Assembly (NCBI RefSeq): GCF_900188295.1
Contig: NZ_FZNM01000016.1
Location: 1-64,000, forward strand
Length of the DNA stretch: 64,000 bases
Direction: 5' to 3'
Origin: Paracoccus sediminis
GTDB taxonomy: Bacteria > Pseudomonadota > Alphaproteobacteria > Rhodobacterales > Rhodobacteraceae
The position numbers and the translations under genes were made by a program. The stretch's first letter is position 1, and each line of letters starts with the position of its first letter. The notes beneath the pieces were generated by a model. That model saw only the letters and a program-made list of their open reading frames with translations. It searched no databases and had not been told where the DNA came from. Shown one piece after another: positions 26,856 to 35,889 of the stretch.

Positions 26856-27653
26856 TTAAAACAGCGTCCTTTCCCAGGACAACGTCAGCTCCAAAAGAGA
26901 CTCGACAACAATGTCTGCCGCTACACCCGGCACCTCCCTCGGCGGCACGCCTGTGCGAACCAGGATCGTCCTTAGCCCGGCGGCCTGCCCTGCCATGATA
27001 TCGGTTTCGATCTGATCGCCCAGCATGAATGTCGTCGCAGGGTCGCTGCCCAGGATCTCCAGCGCCATGTGGACCAGGTCGGGCTGCGGCTTGCCGGTGA
27101 CGATTGGGGCCACGCCCGACGCCGTCTCGATGGCAGCCAGGATCGATCCGGCGCCGGGCTCGTATCCGAGGCCATGCGGCAACATTCGATCCGCATTGGT
27201 CCCGAAGAAGGACGCACCTGCCAGAAGAGCCGACTGCGCCTGCTGCAGTTTCTCGAACGTGAAGGCGCGGTCGAGGCCCACGACGACTGCCCTGACGTCC
27301 TTGTCCGCAATCTGAAATCCCTGCGCTTCCATTGCCCCCACCAGCGAGGGCGCGCCGATCACCATCACGCGTGAGGCTGCAGGGATTTCAGCTCGAACGC
27401 GCCTGGCAACGACTAGGGAACTGGTGACGATCCGGTCCGGCGTCACCGGAATGGCCATCCTGTTCAGCTTGTCCGCAAATTCCTCGGCCGTTTTCGTCGA
27501 GTTGTTGGTCACGAAGGCATAGGGCACCCCTTGTTCGTGCCAGTGCTGGAAGGCGCGGACTGCCGTGGGAATGGGAGCATCGCCCCGATAGGTCACTCCG
27601 TCGAGGTCGCTGATGATTGCCGCGTTGCTGGGAAGCATTACCTGGGATGTCAT
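26856..27653 (-). CDS. HAD-IIA family phosphatase (NagD/phosphoglycolate phosphatase-like)
   Basis: 265 residues from the ATG at 27653; a TTG start at 27713 with a better ribosome site (GAGGGG) would add 20 residues. HAD motifs in order: IISDLDGVTYRG, VTNNSTKT, GKPQPDLV and MLGDQIETDI, with the C2 cap between. The family removes phosphate from small sugars and organic phosphates. It is the last gene of the importer operon, so its substrate may be the imported phosphorylated compound; this is inferred from context. Confidence 0.85.
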   Translation of the reverse strand: MTSQVMLPSNAAIISDLDGVTYRGDAPIPTAVRAFQHWHEQGVPYAFVTNNSTKTAEEFADKLNRMAIPVTPDRIVTSSLVVARRVRAEIPAASRVMVIGAPSLVGAMEAQGFQIADKDVRAVVVGLDRAFTFEKLQQAQSALLAGASFFGTNADRMLPHGLGYEPGAGSILAAIETASGVAPIVTGKPQPDLVHMALEILGSDPATTFMLGDQIETDIMAGQAAGLRTILVRTGVPPREVPGVAADIVVESLLELTLSWERTLF

Positions 27654-27741
27654 GGGCCGATCTTGATCGTGCTGCGTCTTCCTGCAGCGTTCAGTTGCAT
27701 TGATGGACGGCAAGATGCTGCCCCTCTCGAATGATGTTCAC

Positions 27742-28299
27742 CTACCCGACCTGGACCCGCCCATCCCGGGTCAGGTCTAACTTCACCAACTTCCCATTAC
27801 CGACACTCTTCGCAGGAAAGCCGGATGTCCCATCAAGCACCTGCCTCAGGCCGGAAAGCCAAGCGCCATGACCGAAAGCCAGAACGGGACCGTTTGCCGC
27901 AAGAACACGTTGCTGGACGCGCAGGATCCGCCGCGTGAAACCGGCAAATGGCTCACCCAGGGTCAACCGATGCGGCTCATTGCGCCACACGCCGGGATGA
28001 GCAGCTTCGAGATCGGCCCAGGTCCGGCCTTCCCAGGATCCGAATGACAGCTCTGCCAGATCAGGATCGGGTTCTGCCGTTGGAAAGCCGTGCAGCGCCG
28101 CTGTCTGCCGTGCGCGGCCGAGCGGCGAGGTCAGCACAAGCGCGAAATCCTGGCCCGCCAATGCCTGGCGGTTTGCCTCCAGCACCGCGAGGTCATCGGC
28201 ACCCAAAGGATCATCGAGGGCAACATCTCGCTGGCCTTGCAAGCGGCTTTCGGTGTTCCAAGGCGTGCGGAAGTGGCGGATGAACCAGAGTTCGCTCAT
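27742..28299 (-). CDS. Histidine phosphatase superfamily (phosphoglycerate mutase-like)
   Basis: 185 residues; GGAGG lies 8 bases before the ATG at 28299. The catalytic-His motif reads FIRHFRTPWN rather than the usual RHGET-WN; the second His is in AFGHGAWLSG, with SPLGRARQTA and the acid in ELSFGSWEGR present. Thus the catalytic residues remain and only the glycine after His is changed. It follows the ABC ATPase by 3 bases, so it belongs to the importer operon. The substrate is probably an organic phosphate. Confidence 0.85.
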   Translation of the reverse strand: MSELWFIRHFRTPWNTESRLQGQRDVALDDPLGADDLAVLEANRQALAGQDFALVLTSPLGRARQTAALHGFPTAEPDPDLAELSFGSWEGRTWADLEAAHPGVWRNEPHRLTLGEPFAGFTRRILRVQQRVLAANGPVLAFGHGAWLSGLRQVLDGTSGFPAKSVGNGKLVKLDLTRDGRVQVG

Positions 28300-28302
28300 G
28301 GT

Positions 28303-29346
28303 TCAGTCCTCCAGCAAGGCTGCACTCTGGCTGTCGATTGAAAGGACCACTGTTGCCCCCTCGCCGTAGGGTGGCTGACCCGTCGCGTGGAGCGTATCCA
28401 CGATCATCTGGCCGTCCGGTGTATCAATCAGATAACGGATCTGGCTGCCCAGAAACTCACGGTGCCTCACCGTTCCAGAGACCCCGTCGCCGGAACTCGC
28501 GATCCGGATGTTCTGAGGCCGCAACACGATGCGGGTCGCCTTATCCGACCTTGCAGTAACGGGCAGGCGCTGACCGGCCTTTGTCACGAAGTGCGCTCCG
28601 TCGAACGCCCCATCCAGAACATTCGCCGTACCGAGGAAGCCGGCCACGAAAGAGTTCACGGGGTGGTCATAGAGTTGCTGCGGCGTGCCGATCTGCTGGA
28701 TCACGCCCATGTCCAGAACGGCCATCCGGTCCGAGGTGGTGTTGGCCTCTTCTTGGTCATGGGTCACGAAGATCGTCGTCAGGCCCAGCTTGCGCTGCAG
28801 GGCGAGCAATTCCCGTCGCATCTGCACGCGCAGGGCAGCGTCGAGGTTCGACAGCGGCTCGTCCAGCAACAGCACCTGCGGCTCTATGGCGATCGTTCTT
28901 GCCAGAGCGACGCGCTGCTGCTGCCCGCCCGAGAGCTGCCCAGGCATCCTGTCGGCCAAATGCAGCAAGCCTACAGTTTCCAGTGCGGCCTCGACCTTCG
29001 GCGCGATCTTGCTGGTGGGCATCCGCCGTTCCTCGAGGCCGAAGGCCACATTCCGCCTGACGGACATGTGCGGCCACAAGGCATAGGACTGGAAAACCAT
29101 TCCAACATTGCGTTTCCAGGGCGGCAGGTTGACGATGTCGCGATCGCCGATGAGGATCCGGCCGCGCGGTGTCGGCCCGAAGCCGGCGATCGCACGGAGC
29201 AGCGTCGATTTCCCCGACCCGGAGGGACCGAGAAAGGCGAAGAATTCGCCGGGTTCGATCACCATGTCGATGCCTTCCAGCACCTTGGTTTCACCAAACG
29301 ACAGGTGCAGGTTCTCGATCCGGATCCCGGCCTTGGTTTGTGTCAT
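28303..29346 (-). CDS. ABC importer ATP-binding protein (PotA/FbpC-like)
   Basis: 347 residues from the ATG at 29346, chosen for GGAGAAGAACAG just upstream. Walker A GPSGSGKST, signature LSGGQQQRVALA, Walker B LLLDEPLSNLD and switch VTHDQEEA are all intact, and a C-terminal TOBE-like domain follows (RIVLRPQNIRI...VVLSIDSQSAALLE), as in the PotA/FbpC class. It energises the adjacent fused permease. Its start overlaps the end of the permease region by a few bases, indicating coupling. Confidence 0.92.
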   Translation of the reverse strand: MTQTKAGIRIENLHLSFGETKVLEGIDMVIEPGEFFAFLGPSGSGKSTLLRAIAGFGPTPRGRILIGDRDIVNLPPWKRNVGMVFQSYALWPHMSVRRNVAFGLEERRMPTSKIAPKVEAALETVGLLHLADRMPGQLSGGQQQRVALARTIAIEPQVLLLDEPLSNLDAALRVQMRRELLALQRKLGLTTIFVTHDQEEANTTSDRMAVLDMGVIQQIGTPQQLYDHPVNSFVAGFLGTANVLDGAFDGAHFVTKAGQRLPVTARSDKATRIVLRPQNIRIASSGDGVSGTVRHREFLGSQIRYLIDTPDGQMIVDTLHATGQPPYGEGATVVLSIDSQSAALLED

Positions 29347-29363
29347 CTGTTCTTCTCCGAAAC

Positions 29364-31094
29364 TCAATGCTGATCGCCGGCGGTTGTCTGGCGGGACCGC
29401 TCGCGTTCGATGATGCGCTGCGAAAGGTAAGTGCCAAGCGCCACGATCACGACCGCGAGGATGCCAAGCGCTGCACCTGGTCCGCGACCTGCCGGTGATT
29501 GCATGTAAAGGTAGATGCCATAGGCCAGCGGTGCGTCAGAAGACCGGCCAACCAGCATGATTGTTGCAGAAAGCTCGACTGCCGCGGTCGCGAAGCTGGT
29601 GACGAAGCCGGCCAGAATGCCGCCTGTCATCAGGGGAACCACGATCCGGCGGATGGTGCTGGACCGCGATGCCCCAAGGCTTTCTGCAGCCTCCTCGAGC
29701 GAGATCGAGACCTGCTGCAGCGCAGCCATGCACGCCCGCAAGGCGTAAGGAAGCCGCCGCACAGCCAGGGCGATGATGATGATCCCCCAGAAGCTGGACA
29801 TCTGGCCCATGCCGAAGGGCAGCTGGGTGCCATGGAACATCCGCAGGTAACCGATCCCCAGCACCACCCCGGGCACGGCCAATGCTGCCGTGGCCATGTA
29901 GTCCAGCCATTTTCGGCCAGGCAGGCCCGTGCGGATGACGATATAGGCAATCGCACTGCCCAGCACGACGTCGATCAGGGCTGCCGATCCTGCATAGACA
30001 AGGGTGTTCCAGACATATTGCGACGACTGGGTGAAGATCGTCCCGAAGTGCTGGATGGTGAAACCGTCCGGCAGTGGCGAGAATGACCAGATCGTGCCGA
30101 AGGCCAGAAGAAGCAAGCCCAGATGCGGCGACAGGACCAGGGCCAGGATCAGCAGGATCACGCCCCAAGCGAGCCACTTCTCGCGCGGTTTCAGATCCCG
30201 CCGCGACAGCCCGCCACCGCCCTTCTGCACGGTGGCATAGTCCTTGCCGCGCATGAACAGGAAGGATGCCCAGAGCGAAAAGACCGAAAAGACCACAAGG
30301 ATGAACGAGATCACATAGCCCATGGGATCATTGATCCCGACCCCGGTGATCCGCAGGTAGGCCTGGGGCGCCAGCATGTTGTTGACGTTGAGCAGCAAGG
30401 GCGTGCCCAGATCGTCGAAGACCTTGATGAAGACAAGCGCCGCCCCGGCCAGGTAGCCGGGCATTGCCAGCGGAAAGACGATCCGCCGGAACATTCGCAT
30501 GCCGTGCGAGCCGAGGTTCTGCGCCGCCTCTTCCATGGACCGGTCGATGTTGCGCAGGGAGGCCGACAGGTTGATCAGGATGAACGGGAAGTAGTGGATC
30601 GACTGAACCAGAATGACGCCGTTCAATCCTTCCATGAAGGGGATGCGCAAGCCGAAATACTGGTTCAGAAGCAGGTTGATCGAACCGTTACGCCCGAACA
30701 GCAGGGACATCGCGACCGCGCCCACAAAGGGAGGCATGATCAGCGGGATGATCCCGAGCGCCTGGATCGCCGCCGTGCCCGCAAAGTTGAAGCGCGTCGT
30801 GATGTAGGCAAGCGGGAGGGCGATCATCGTCGCGACGACCACTGACATCGCCGAGACGTAGAACGAGTTCACGAAGCTTTCGCGGAACAGCGTCGTGTTG
30901 AAGAAGTCCTGGAAGTTCTGAAGCGTGAAGGCTCCGGTGCGCGCATCCAGAAAGGCAACATAGAGGACCTGCGCGACCGGCAGGACCAGGAAAGCCAACA
31001 GGAAGATCGCGATGGCGATGCCCGCGACCGCAGCACCCGACAAGGTGGGAAACAGCGTGAAGCGGCGTGCGGCAGTATCGGTTGAAGCGGACAT
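29364..31094 (-). CDS. ABC importer permease with two fused transmembrane domains (FbpB-like)
   Basis: 576 residues; GAGG lies 7 bases before the ATG at 31094. About twelve hydrophobic segments fall into two halves, each with an EAA-loop motif: SMEEAAQNLGSHGMRMFRRIV in the first half and SLEEAAESLGASRSSTIRRI in the second. This duplicated layout is typical of FbpB/PhnU-like permeases for iron and organophosphates. It forms the membrane channel of the importer between the binding protein and the ATPase. Confidence 0.9.
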   Translation of the reverse strand: MSASTDTAARRFTLFPTLSGAAVAGIAIAIFLLAFLVLPVAQVLYVAFLDARTGAFTLQNFQDFFNTTLFRESFVNSFYVSAMSVVVATMIALPLAYITTRFNFAGTAAIQALGIIPLIMPPFVGAVAMSLLFGRNGSINLLLNQYFGLRIPFMEGLNGVILVQSIHYFPFILINLSASLRNIDRSMEEAAQNLGSHGMRMFRRIVFPLAMPGYLAGAALVFIKVFDDLGTPLLLNVNNMLAPQAYLRITGVGINDPMGYVISFILVVFSVFSLWASFLFMRGKDYATVQKGGGGLSRRDLKPREKWLAWGVILLILALVLSPHLGLLLLAFGTIWSFSPLPDGFTIQHFGTIFTQSSQYVWNTLVYAGSAALIDVVLGSAIAYIVIRTGLPGRKWLDYMATAALAVPGVVLGIGYLRMFHGTQLPFGMGQMSSFWGIIIIALAVRRLPYALRACMAALQQVSISLEEAAESLGASRSSTIRRIVVPLMTGGILAGFVTSFATAAVELSATIMLVGRSSDAPLAYGIYLYMQSPAGRGPGAALGILAVVIVALGTYLSQRIIERERSRQTTAGDQH

Positions 31095-31163
31095 GGGATC
31101 CTCGGGGCATCACGGATACCCGCGCCGCCCCGGGCGGCGCGGGACTGGTCTGGAAGGGTTCGA

Positions 31164-32486
31164 TCAGTTCAGCGCGATTGCCTGCTCGGCCAACTGCTTT
31201 GCCTTGCCGTAGTTCTCGACGGCAAAGCGGTCCCATTCCTGCTCGATCTCGGCCTGACGGCCGACAACCTCTGTCTCGGGGTCAGCACGCGAGACGGTGA
31301 AGGCTTGGGCGTAGCTGGGATCGAGTGCCTGTTCTTCCGTGATGGGCATGGCTTCGATCAAAGCGCGCGCCTCGGCGATCAGTGCGGCGGCTTCCTGATT
31401 GCCGCTGTCAGCATGGGCGGCCTCGGCTTGCTGCACGGCCGAGACGGCAGCGCGCAGGTCATCCAGCCGGTAGGTTACCAAGACGTCGAAGAGAGAGTTG
31501 ACCAACTCGTAGCGCGCGCCGGACTTGTCCACGTCAAACTCGATGGCCCCGGGCGCGAAGTCTTCCGAGAACGGGTTCGGGAAGTCCTCGGGGGCGTCAG
31601 CATAGGCGTCGGGGTTCACTGGCAAACGCATGATCGCCGGCTCCAGAAGAACCTTCTGTCCTTCCGGGGACAGGATGAACTCCACGAATTTCTTGGCCCC
31701 TTCAGGATTGGGGGCATTCTCGATGATGCCGATATTGGCCGGAACGATCGACGTCACGCTGGGATAGACCAGCTCGACCGGGAAGCCCGAGGCCTTGGAC
31801 GACAGACCGAAGAAGTCGATCACGATCCCGAAGCCGGTCGAGCCCGAGTTCACCGCGTCCGGCACACCGAAGCTGCGCTCGGTCACGGTATTCATGTTGC
31901 CGGAGATCCACTTCCAGGTGGCCCAGCCCTTGTCCCAGCCTTCACCCTGCAAGACAGTCTCGACCGTCAGGTGGGTGGTGCCGGAACGCGACGGCGAGGA
32001 CATGGCGACATGGCCATTGTATTCCGCGCGTTTGAGGTCTTCCCATTCCTTGGCAACAGTCAGTTCGTTTGCCTCGACATAGCGGGTGTTATACATGATC
32101 CCGTAGCCCGAGGCGGCGAAGCCGAAGTAGGTCCCGTCTGCGTCATGGACCGGGTAGCCGCCGACCTCGTCGGGAATTCCCTCGAACTGCACATCTACCT
32201 TCGCGAGTAGCCCTTCCCCCTTCAGCACCTCGAAGGCGTCGGGAGCCGAAGCCCACATCAGGTCGGTGGTATTGGAGCTGCGGGTTTCCTGCAGATAGGA
32301 GACCGCCGCATTGGTGTTGCGGTTGACCACTTCCAGGGTGGTGCCTGAATGGGCGGCTTCGAATGCCGCCTTGAACGGGTCCGTCAGGTCCTTGGAAAAC
32401 GACGTCACCACGGTAACGGTATCCGCGAATGCGGCAGCCGAAGTCATCATCAGCGCGATGGCGCTGAGCTTGAAAATCTTGTGCAT
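31164..32486 (-). CDS. ABC importer substrate-binding protein, paralogue of the PgtC-like sensor
   Basis: 440 residues from the ATG at 32486, chosen for the strong ribosome site GGAGGAGAG and the signal peptide MHKIFKLSAIALMMTSAAAFA. A family-1 extracellular binding protein with VVNRNTNAAVS, DLMWASAPDAF, MSSPSRSGTTH and GFGIVIDFFG segments, each matched by a counterpart in the protein at 35886-37070. The NTNAA and SRSGT segments are typical of PgtC-like phosphoglycerate-related binding proteins. It delivers substrate to the fused permease and is the first gene of the importer operon, behind a probably regulated promoter. Confidence 0.88.
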   Translation of the reverse strand: MHKIFKLSAIALMMTSAAAFADTVTVVTSFSKDLTDPFKAAFEAAHSGTTLEVVNRNTNAAVSYLQETRSSNTTDLMWASAPDAFEVLKGEGLLAKVDVQFEGIPDEVGGYPVHDADGTYFGFAASGYGIMYNTRYVEANELTVAKEWEDLKRAEYNGHVAMSSPSRSGTTHLTVETVLQGEGWDKGWATWKWISGNMNTVTERSFGVPDAVNSGSTGFGIVIDFFGLSSKASGFPVELVYPSVTSIVPANIGIIENAPNPEGAKKFVEFILSPEGQKVLLEPAIMRLPVNPDAYADAPEDFPNPFSEDFAPGAIEFDVDKSGARYELVNSLFDVLVTYRLDDLRAAVSAVQQAEAAHADSGNQEAAALIAEARALIEAMPITEEQALDPSYAQAFTVSRADPETEVVGRQAEIEQEWDRFAVENYGKAKQLAEQAIALN

Positions 32487-32588
32487 GTCTCTCCTCCCAG
32501 AGGCGTCAGCGAGCCGATTCAGCCGGATCTCAACGGACGCAACCAAAACTCTGCAACAAGTAACATATCTAATCAACTATCTGTTTTA

Positions 32589-32639
32589 ATTATATTTTCT
32601 GTGTCAAATCTGACCCGGCCTATGTGTCGGTTTTGACCC
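32589..32639 (-). promoter_or_regulatory. Regulated promoter of the importer operon with two tandem activator sites
   Basis: On the minus strand, a perfect TATAAT -10 box lies at 32594-32589. Upstream are two direct copies of GGGTCA-N5-GACACA, at 32639-32623 and 32616-32600, with a 23-base period; the proximal GGGTCA sits 16 bases from TATAAT, where a -35 box would be. The likely regulator is the PgtA-like response regulator encoded immediately upstream. The start codon is about 100 bases downstream. Confidence 0.6.
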
Positions 32640-32648
32640 ATGCCTTTG

Positions 32649-33920
32649 CTACAGCATATCGTGGTGACGAAGTCGCAGGTAAAGCCGCTTGCGGGGGATG
32701 CCCAGAAGTTCGGCGGCCTCCGACTTCCGCCCGCCGGTCTGGATCAAGGCGGACCGCAGCAGCCGGGCTTCGAAGGACCCCATTGCTGCATCATAATCCA
32801 GGCCTCCTTCATGGCCTGCATCAGTCGAAGGCGTAAAAGTCATCTCCAGCCCGATCACCAGCCCCTCGGCAAAATTCCTGGCCTCCCGAACATTACCCGG
32901 CCAATCATGGCCTGCGACCCGTCGGCGTAAGGTGCTGTCAAGATGAGGCTTGGGCAGATCATGGCGCCTGGCGGCTTCGGCAACAAAATGGGCAACCAGC
33001 AGATGCGCGTCCTCCTCGCGGTCGCGAAGGGGGGGCAAATGCAGCGTGGCGTTGAAGCGATGGAAAAGATCAGATCGAAGTCTGTTTTCTTCAATCAGTC
33101 TCTCTGGTGGGCTCTTCACACTGGCCAGGACACGAAGATCGACTGGGTGTGGAGCTGCGCCCAGAGGCGTGATCTCGCGCGTTTCCACAACTCGTAGCAG
33201 ACGCACCTGGAGGCTGTCCGGCATGGCTTCGAGTTCGTCCAGATACAGGGTTCCACCATCTGCGCGCGCGACCAACCCCGGGGACTCGCTAGTTCCAAAA
33301 AGCTCGCGATTGACCTCGGCCTCGGTCAGTGCGCCGCAGTTCACGGCGACAAAGGGACCTTGGGAGCGAGGCGACAGGTCATGCAGGATCCGGGCAGCCA
33401 GCTCCTTGCCGGTCCCGGTTTCCCCTGCGATCAGGAGATCGAGTTGAAGCCCTGCGAGGACACGCAGTCGCTGCCGCAACTCCTGCATGACGGTGGACCG
33501 CCCGATCATGCGCTCATCAATCTGGATTTGCCGCAGACGGCTGTTTTCCAGATGCATGTCCCGCATGGCCTGCGCGCGCCGAAGCACGTTCAGCATCAGA
33601 TCGGGCGAACAGGGCTTTTCAAGAAAGTCATGTGCGCCGCCACGCATGGCCTGGATTGCTGCCGGAATATCGCCGTGAGCTGTGATCAGGATGAACGGCA
33701 CGTCTGGCGCACGAACCTGCGCCTGCTCCAGGAACTCGAGGCCCGAAAGCCCCGGCATTCTCAGGTCCGAGAGGATGACGCCTGGAAAATCCGGAGCAAG
33801 CGCCTCGAGCGCAGGCACGGCGGCATCGAAAGCATGAACCCGGAAACCTTCAAGTTCGAGAGTCTCGATCGTTGCATGCCGAAGGTCGGCATCGTCCTCG
33901 ACCAGCATCACGTCAGGCAT
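32649..33920 (-). CDS. NtrC-like response regulator, PgtA-type
   Basis: 423 residues. Receiver domain with phospho-acceptor D52 (LSDLRMPG) and the Lys in FLEKPC; AAA+ domain with Walker A GETGTGKE and Walker B GGTLYLDELE; Fis-type helix-turn-helix at the C-terminus (RKSEAAELLGIPRKRLYLRL). The sigma-54 contact loop GAFTGA is absent: the corresponding stretch reads ELFGTSESPGLVARADGG. It therefore probably activates sigma-70 promoters. Its start overlaps the kinase gene by 8 bases. The candidate target promoter lies directly downstream. Confidence 0.88.
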   Translation of the reverse strand: MPDVMLVEDDADLRHATIETLELEGFRVHAFDAAVPALEALAPDFPGVILSDLRMPGLSGLEFLEQAQVRAPDVPFILITAHGDIPAAIQAMRGGAHDFLEKPCSPDLMLNVLRRAQAMRDMHLENSRLRQIQIDERMIGRSTVMQELRQRLRVLAGLQLDLLIAGETGTGKELAARILHDLSPRSQGPFVAVNCGALTEAEVNRELFGTSESPGLVARADGGTLYLDELEAMPDSLQVRLLRVVETREITPLGAAPHPVDLRVLASVKSPPERLIEENRLRSDLFHRFNATLHLPPLRDREEDAHLLVAHFVAEAARRHDLPKPHLDSTLRRRVAGHDWPGNVREARNFAEGLVIGLEMTFTPSTDAGHEGGLDYDAAMGSFEARLLRSALIQTGGRKSEAAELLGIPRKRLYLRLRHHDML

Positions 33921-35889
33921 GTCGCTCTTCCGTCTTCCAGCGGTTCAGGCGCAACCGGACCTCGGCGCCACCTCCATCGTGTTGCTCGATCTCGAGGTTT
34001 CCATCCATGTCCTGCATGACGTTGAACGCAATGGAAAGCCCGAGGCCAAGGCCCTTGCCCACCTCCTTCGTCGTTACGAATGGGTCGATGAGGCTCTGGC
34101 CACTCTGCCCGCCCAAGCCCACGCCATTGTCACGAATGACAAGCTCGACAGGGTTGGAACCTCGAACGTCGATGTGGATCAGTCCTTCTTCGGAAGCCCC
34201 CTCCCGAGCTTCAATCGCATCCAGAGCATTTCCCAGGACATTCAACAGGACCTGCTCGAGCAGGATCTCGTCGGCAGACACCTTTACACCAGCCAGATCG
34301 GCACATTCGATACGAACACCCTCGTTCCGCAAGCGGTGGTCCAACAATTCCAAGGCCGCGTTCAATGGCTCGGCCAGAACAACACAGGAATTCTGATGGG
34401 CCGAGCGGCGCGCGATGCGGCGCAGGTGACTGATGGTCCGTGTGATCCGCTCCAGCAGACCCTCTATCCGCTGGATCGGCAGTCCAGCATCCGGATGGGT
34501 TGCACGCAGGTTATGAAGGCGGTGGCCGATTGCGGCCAGTGGCTGGTTTATTTCGTGGCTGATCGCAGCAGACATCTGCCCGAGCGCGGCCATTTTTCCG
34601 ACCTGCACCAGTTCGCGCTGTGTTGCCTCCAGTCGCTCCACCGCCTGCCGGCGCTCCTGGATGGAAGCGCGGAAGACTTCGACTGCGGCGGCCATCTCCT
34701 CGATCTCGTCCCGCTGCCTGTTTCCTGACACCGGCTCAGGTAATTCGGACGTGCCACGCGCGATGCGGATAAGGTCCCTGGACAGCGCCTCGATCCTCAC
34801 GAGAATGCGTTGGTGGACAAACACAGCCAGAATGACTGCAGTTGCCATTGCGCCCAGCAGTGTCACGATCCCCAGCCACAGCGAACCTTGCAAGATTGCA
34901 GTTGCCGCGGCATCGGCCCCCCGTTGCGCCCAGACGCGCTCGGCCCGGCCCATGTCAGTCAGCAGCGCCTGCATTTCGGCCAACACATCTTGTGCCATCT
35001 GCAGCCGGGTTACGGCTGCACGATGCAAATCCAGCCGCTGCTGAACCTGAGCGAAGATGCCATCGCCTCCTGTGGCAAGCTCTTTCAGCCGTTCAAGGGC
35101 TTCGATCAACAGCACCACATCGACCCGGGGCGCCAGGTTAAGCTGTCCCAGGCTCAACTGATCCAGCGTGTCACGTCCGAGCGCCCGCGTCTGTTCCAGC
35201 GAGTCCGAACTATTCGCCGACTGCGCCTGCAGGAGAAGTGCCGTCAGGGTTGCAGCCTCTGAGCCTAGCTGCTGCACACGGTCCCGAAGGAGCCAGTCCT
35301 GGGAGAGTGCTTGCTCGGCGTCAGAACGCGGCCCGATACTTGAACCCGCCATCAGCACTGCCAATTGAGTATCGAGATTGAACGACAAATCGGTCAGGAT
35401 CCCTTGCACCTGATCCTGGATGTCAGCATGGACCCATCGCAACTCCGTCCCCGCACGGGCCTCGGTTTGCGCCCGCCGGTCCAGTCGGGCGCTGATCCGA
35501 AGAAAGTCCTTCAGAGCGCGTTGCAGGTCATGCGTGGCGGCCTCCAACTTTCCTCGGGTTGCCTCCCGTCCAGGTTCAGCTGACCAGACAGGAGAGGCCA
35601 GCACCCCTGCGACAGTCGAAGAGGCGTTTTCGATTGCCCGGTTCATCCGGTCCGCAGCTACCAGGGGATCAGCCACCACCTGCATGCCCAACGCAGCCAG
35701 CTCACCGGTTGCTTCAGCGAGTTCGCCAGCCAGAGCAACAGCCGGAATACGATCCTGCGCCAGCTCCCGAAAGTCTCGCTCGGCCTTCAGCATCACGAGC
35801 ATTCCGACCGCCAAGATACCCGTGGCGACGACGACCATCGCGATCAGGGCGGCTACCAGCCGCGACCGGATCGAATCTCGACGTATCAT
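33913..35889 (-). CDS. Membrane sensor histidine kinase, PgtB-type
   Basis: 658 residues. An N-terminal transmembrane helix (LVAALIAMVVVATGILAVGM) and a second near residues 330-350 (LGIVTLLGAMATAVILAVFV) enclose a large helical periplasmic domain of about 290 residues; then HAMP-like linker, dimerisation helix with SHEINQPLAAIG phospho-His, and ATPase boxes (LNVLGNALDAIE, IRDNGVGLG, GLGLGLSIAFN). The large periplasmic region probably contacts the neighbouring binding protein. Overlaps the upstream binding-protein gene (ATGA) and the downstream regulator gene. Confidence 0.9.
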   Translation of the reverse strand: MIRRDSIRSRLVAALIAMVVVATGILAVGMLVMLKAERDFRELAQDRIPAVALAGELAEATGELAALGMQVVADPLVAADRMNRAIENASSTVAGVLASPVWSAEPGREATRGKLEAATHDLQRALKDFLRISARLDRRAQTEARAGTELRWVHADIQDQVQGILTDLSFNLDTQLAVLMAGSSIGPRSDAEQALSQDWLLRDRVQQLGSEAATLTALLLQAQSANSSDSLEQTRALGRDTLDQLSLGQLNLAPRVDVVLLIEALERLKELATGGDGIFAQVQQRLDLHRAAVTRLQMAQDVLAEMQALLTDMGRAERVWAQRGADAAATAILQGSLWLGIVTLLGAMATAVILAVFVHQRILVRIEALSRDLIRIARGTSELPEPVSGNRQRDEIEEMAAAVEVFRASIQERRQAVERLEATQRELVQVGKMAALGQMSAAISHEINQPLAAIGHRLHNLRATHPDAGLPIQRIEGLLERITRTISHLRRIARRSAHQNSCVVLAEPLNAALELLDHRLRNEGVRIECADLAGVKVSADEILLEQVLLNVLGNALDAIEAREGASEEGLIHIDVRGSNPVELVIRDNGVGLGGQSGQSLIDPFVTTKEVGKGLGLGLSIAFNVMQDMDGNLEIEQHDGGGAEVRLRLNRWKTEERHA

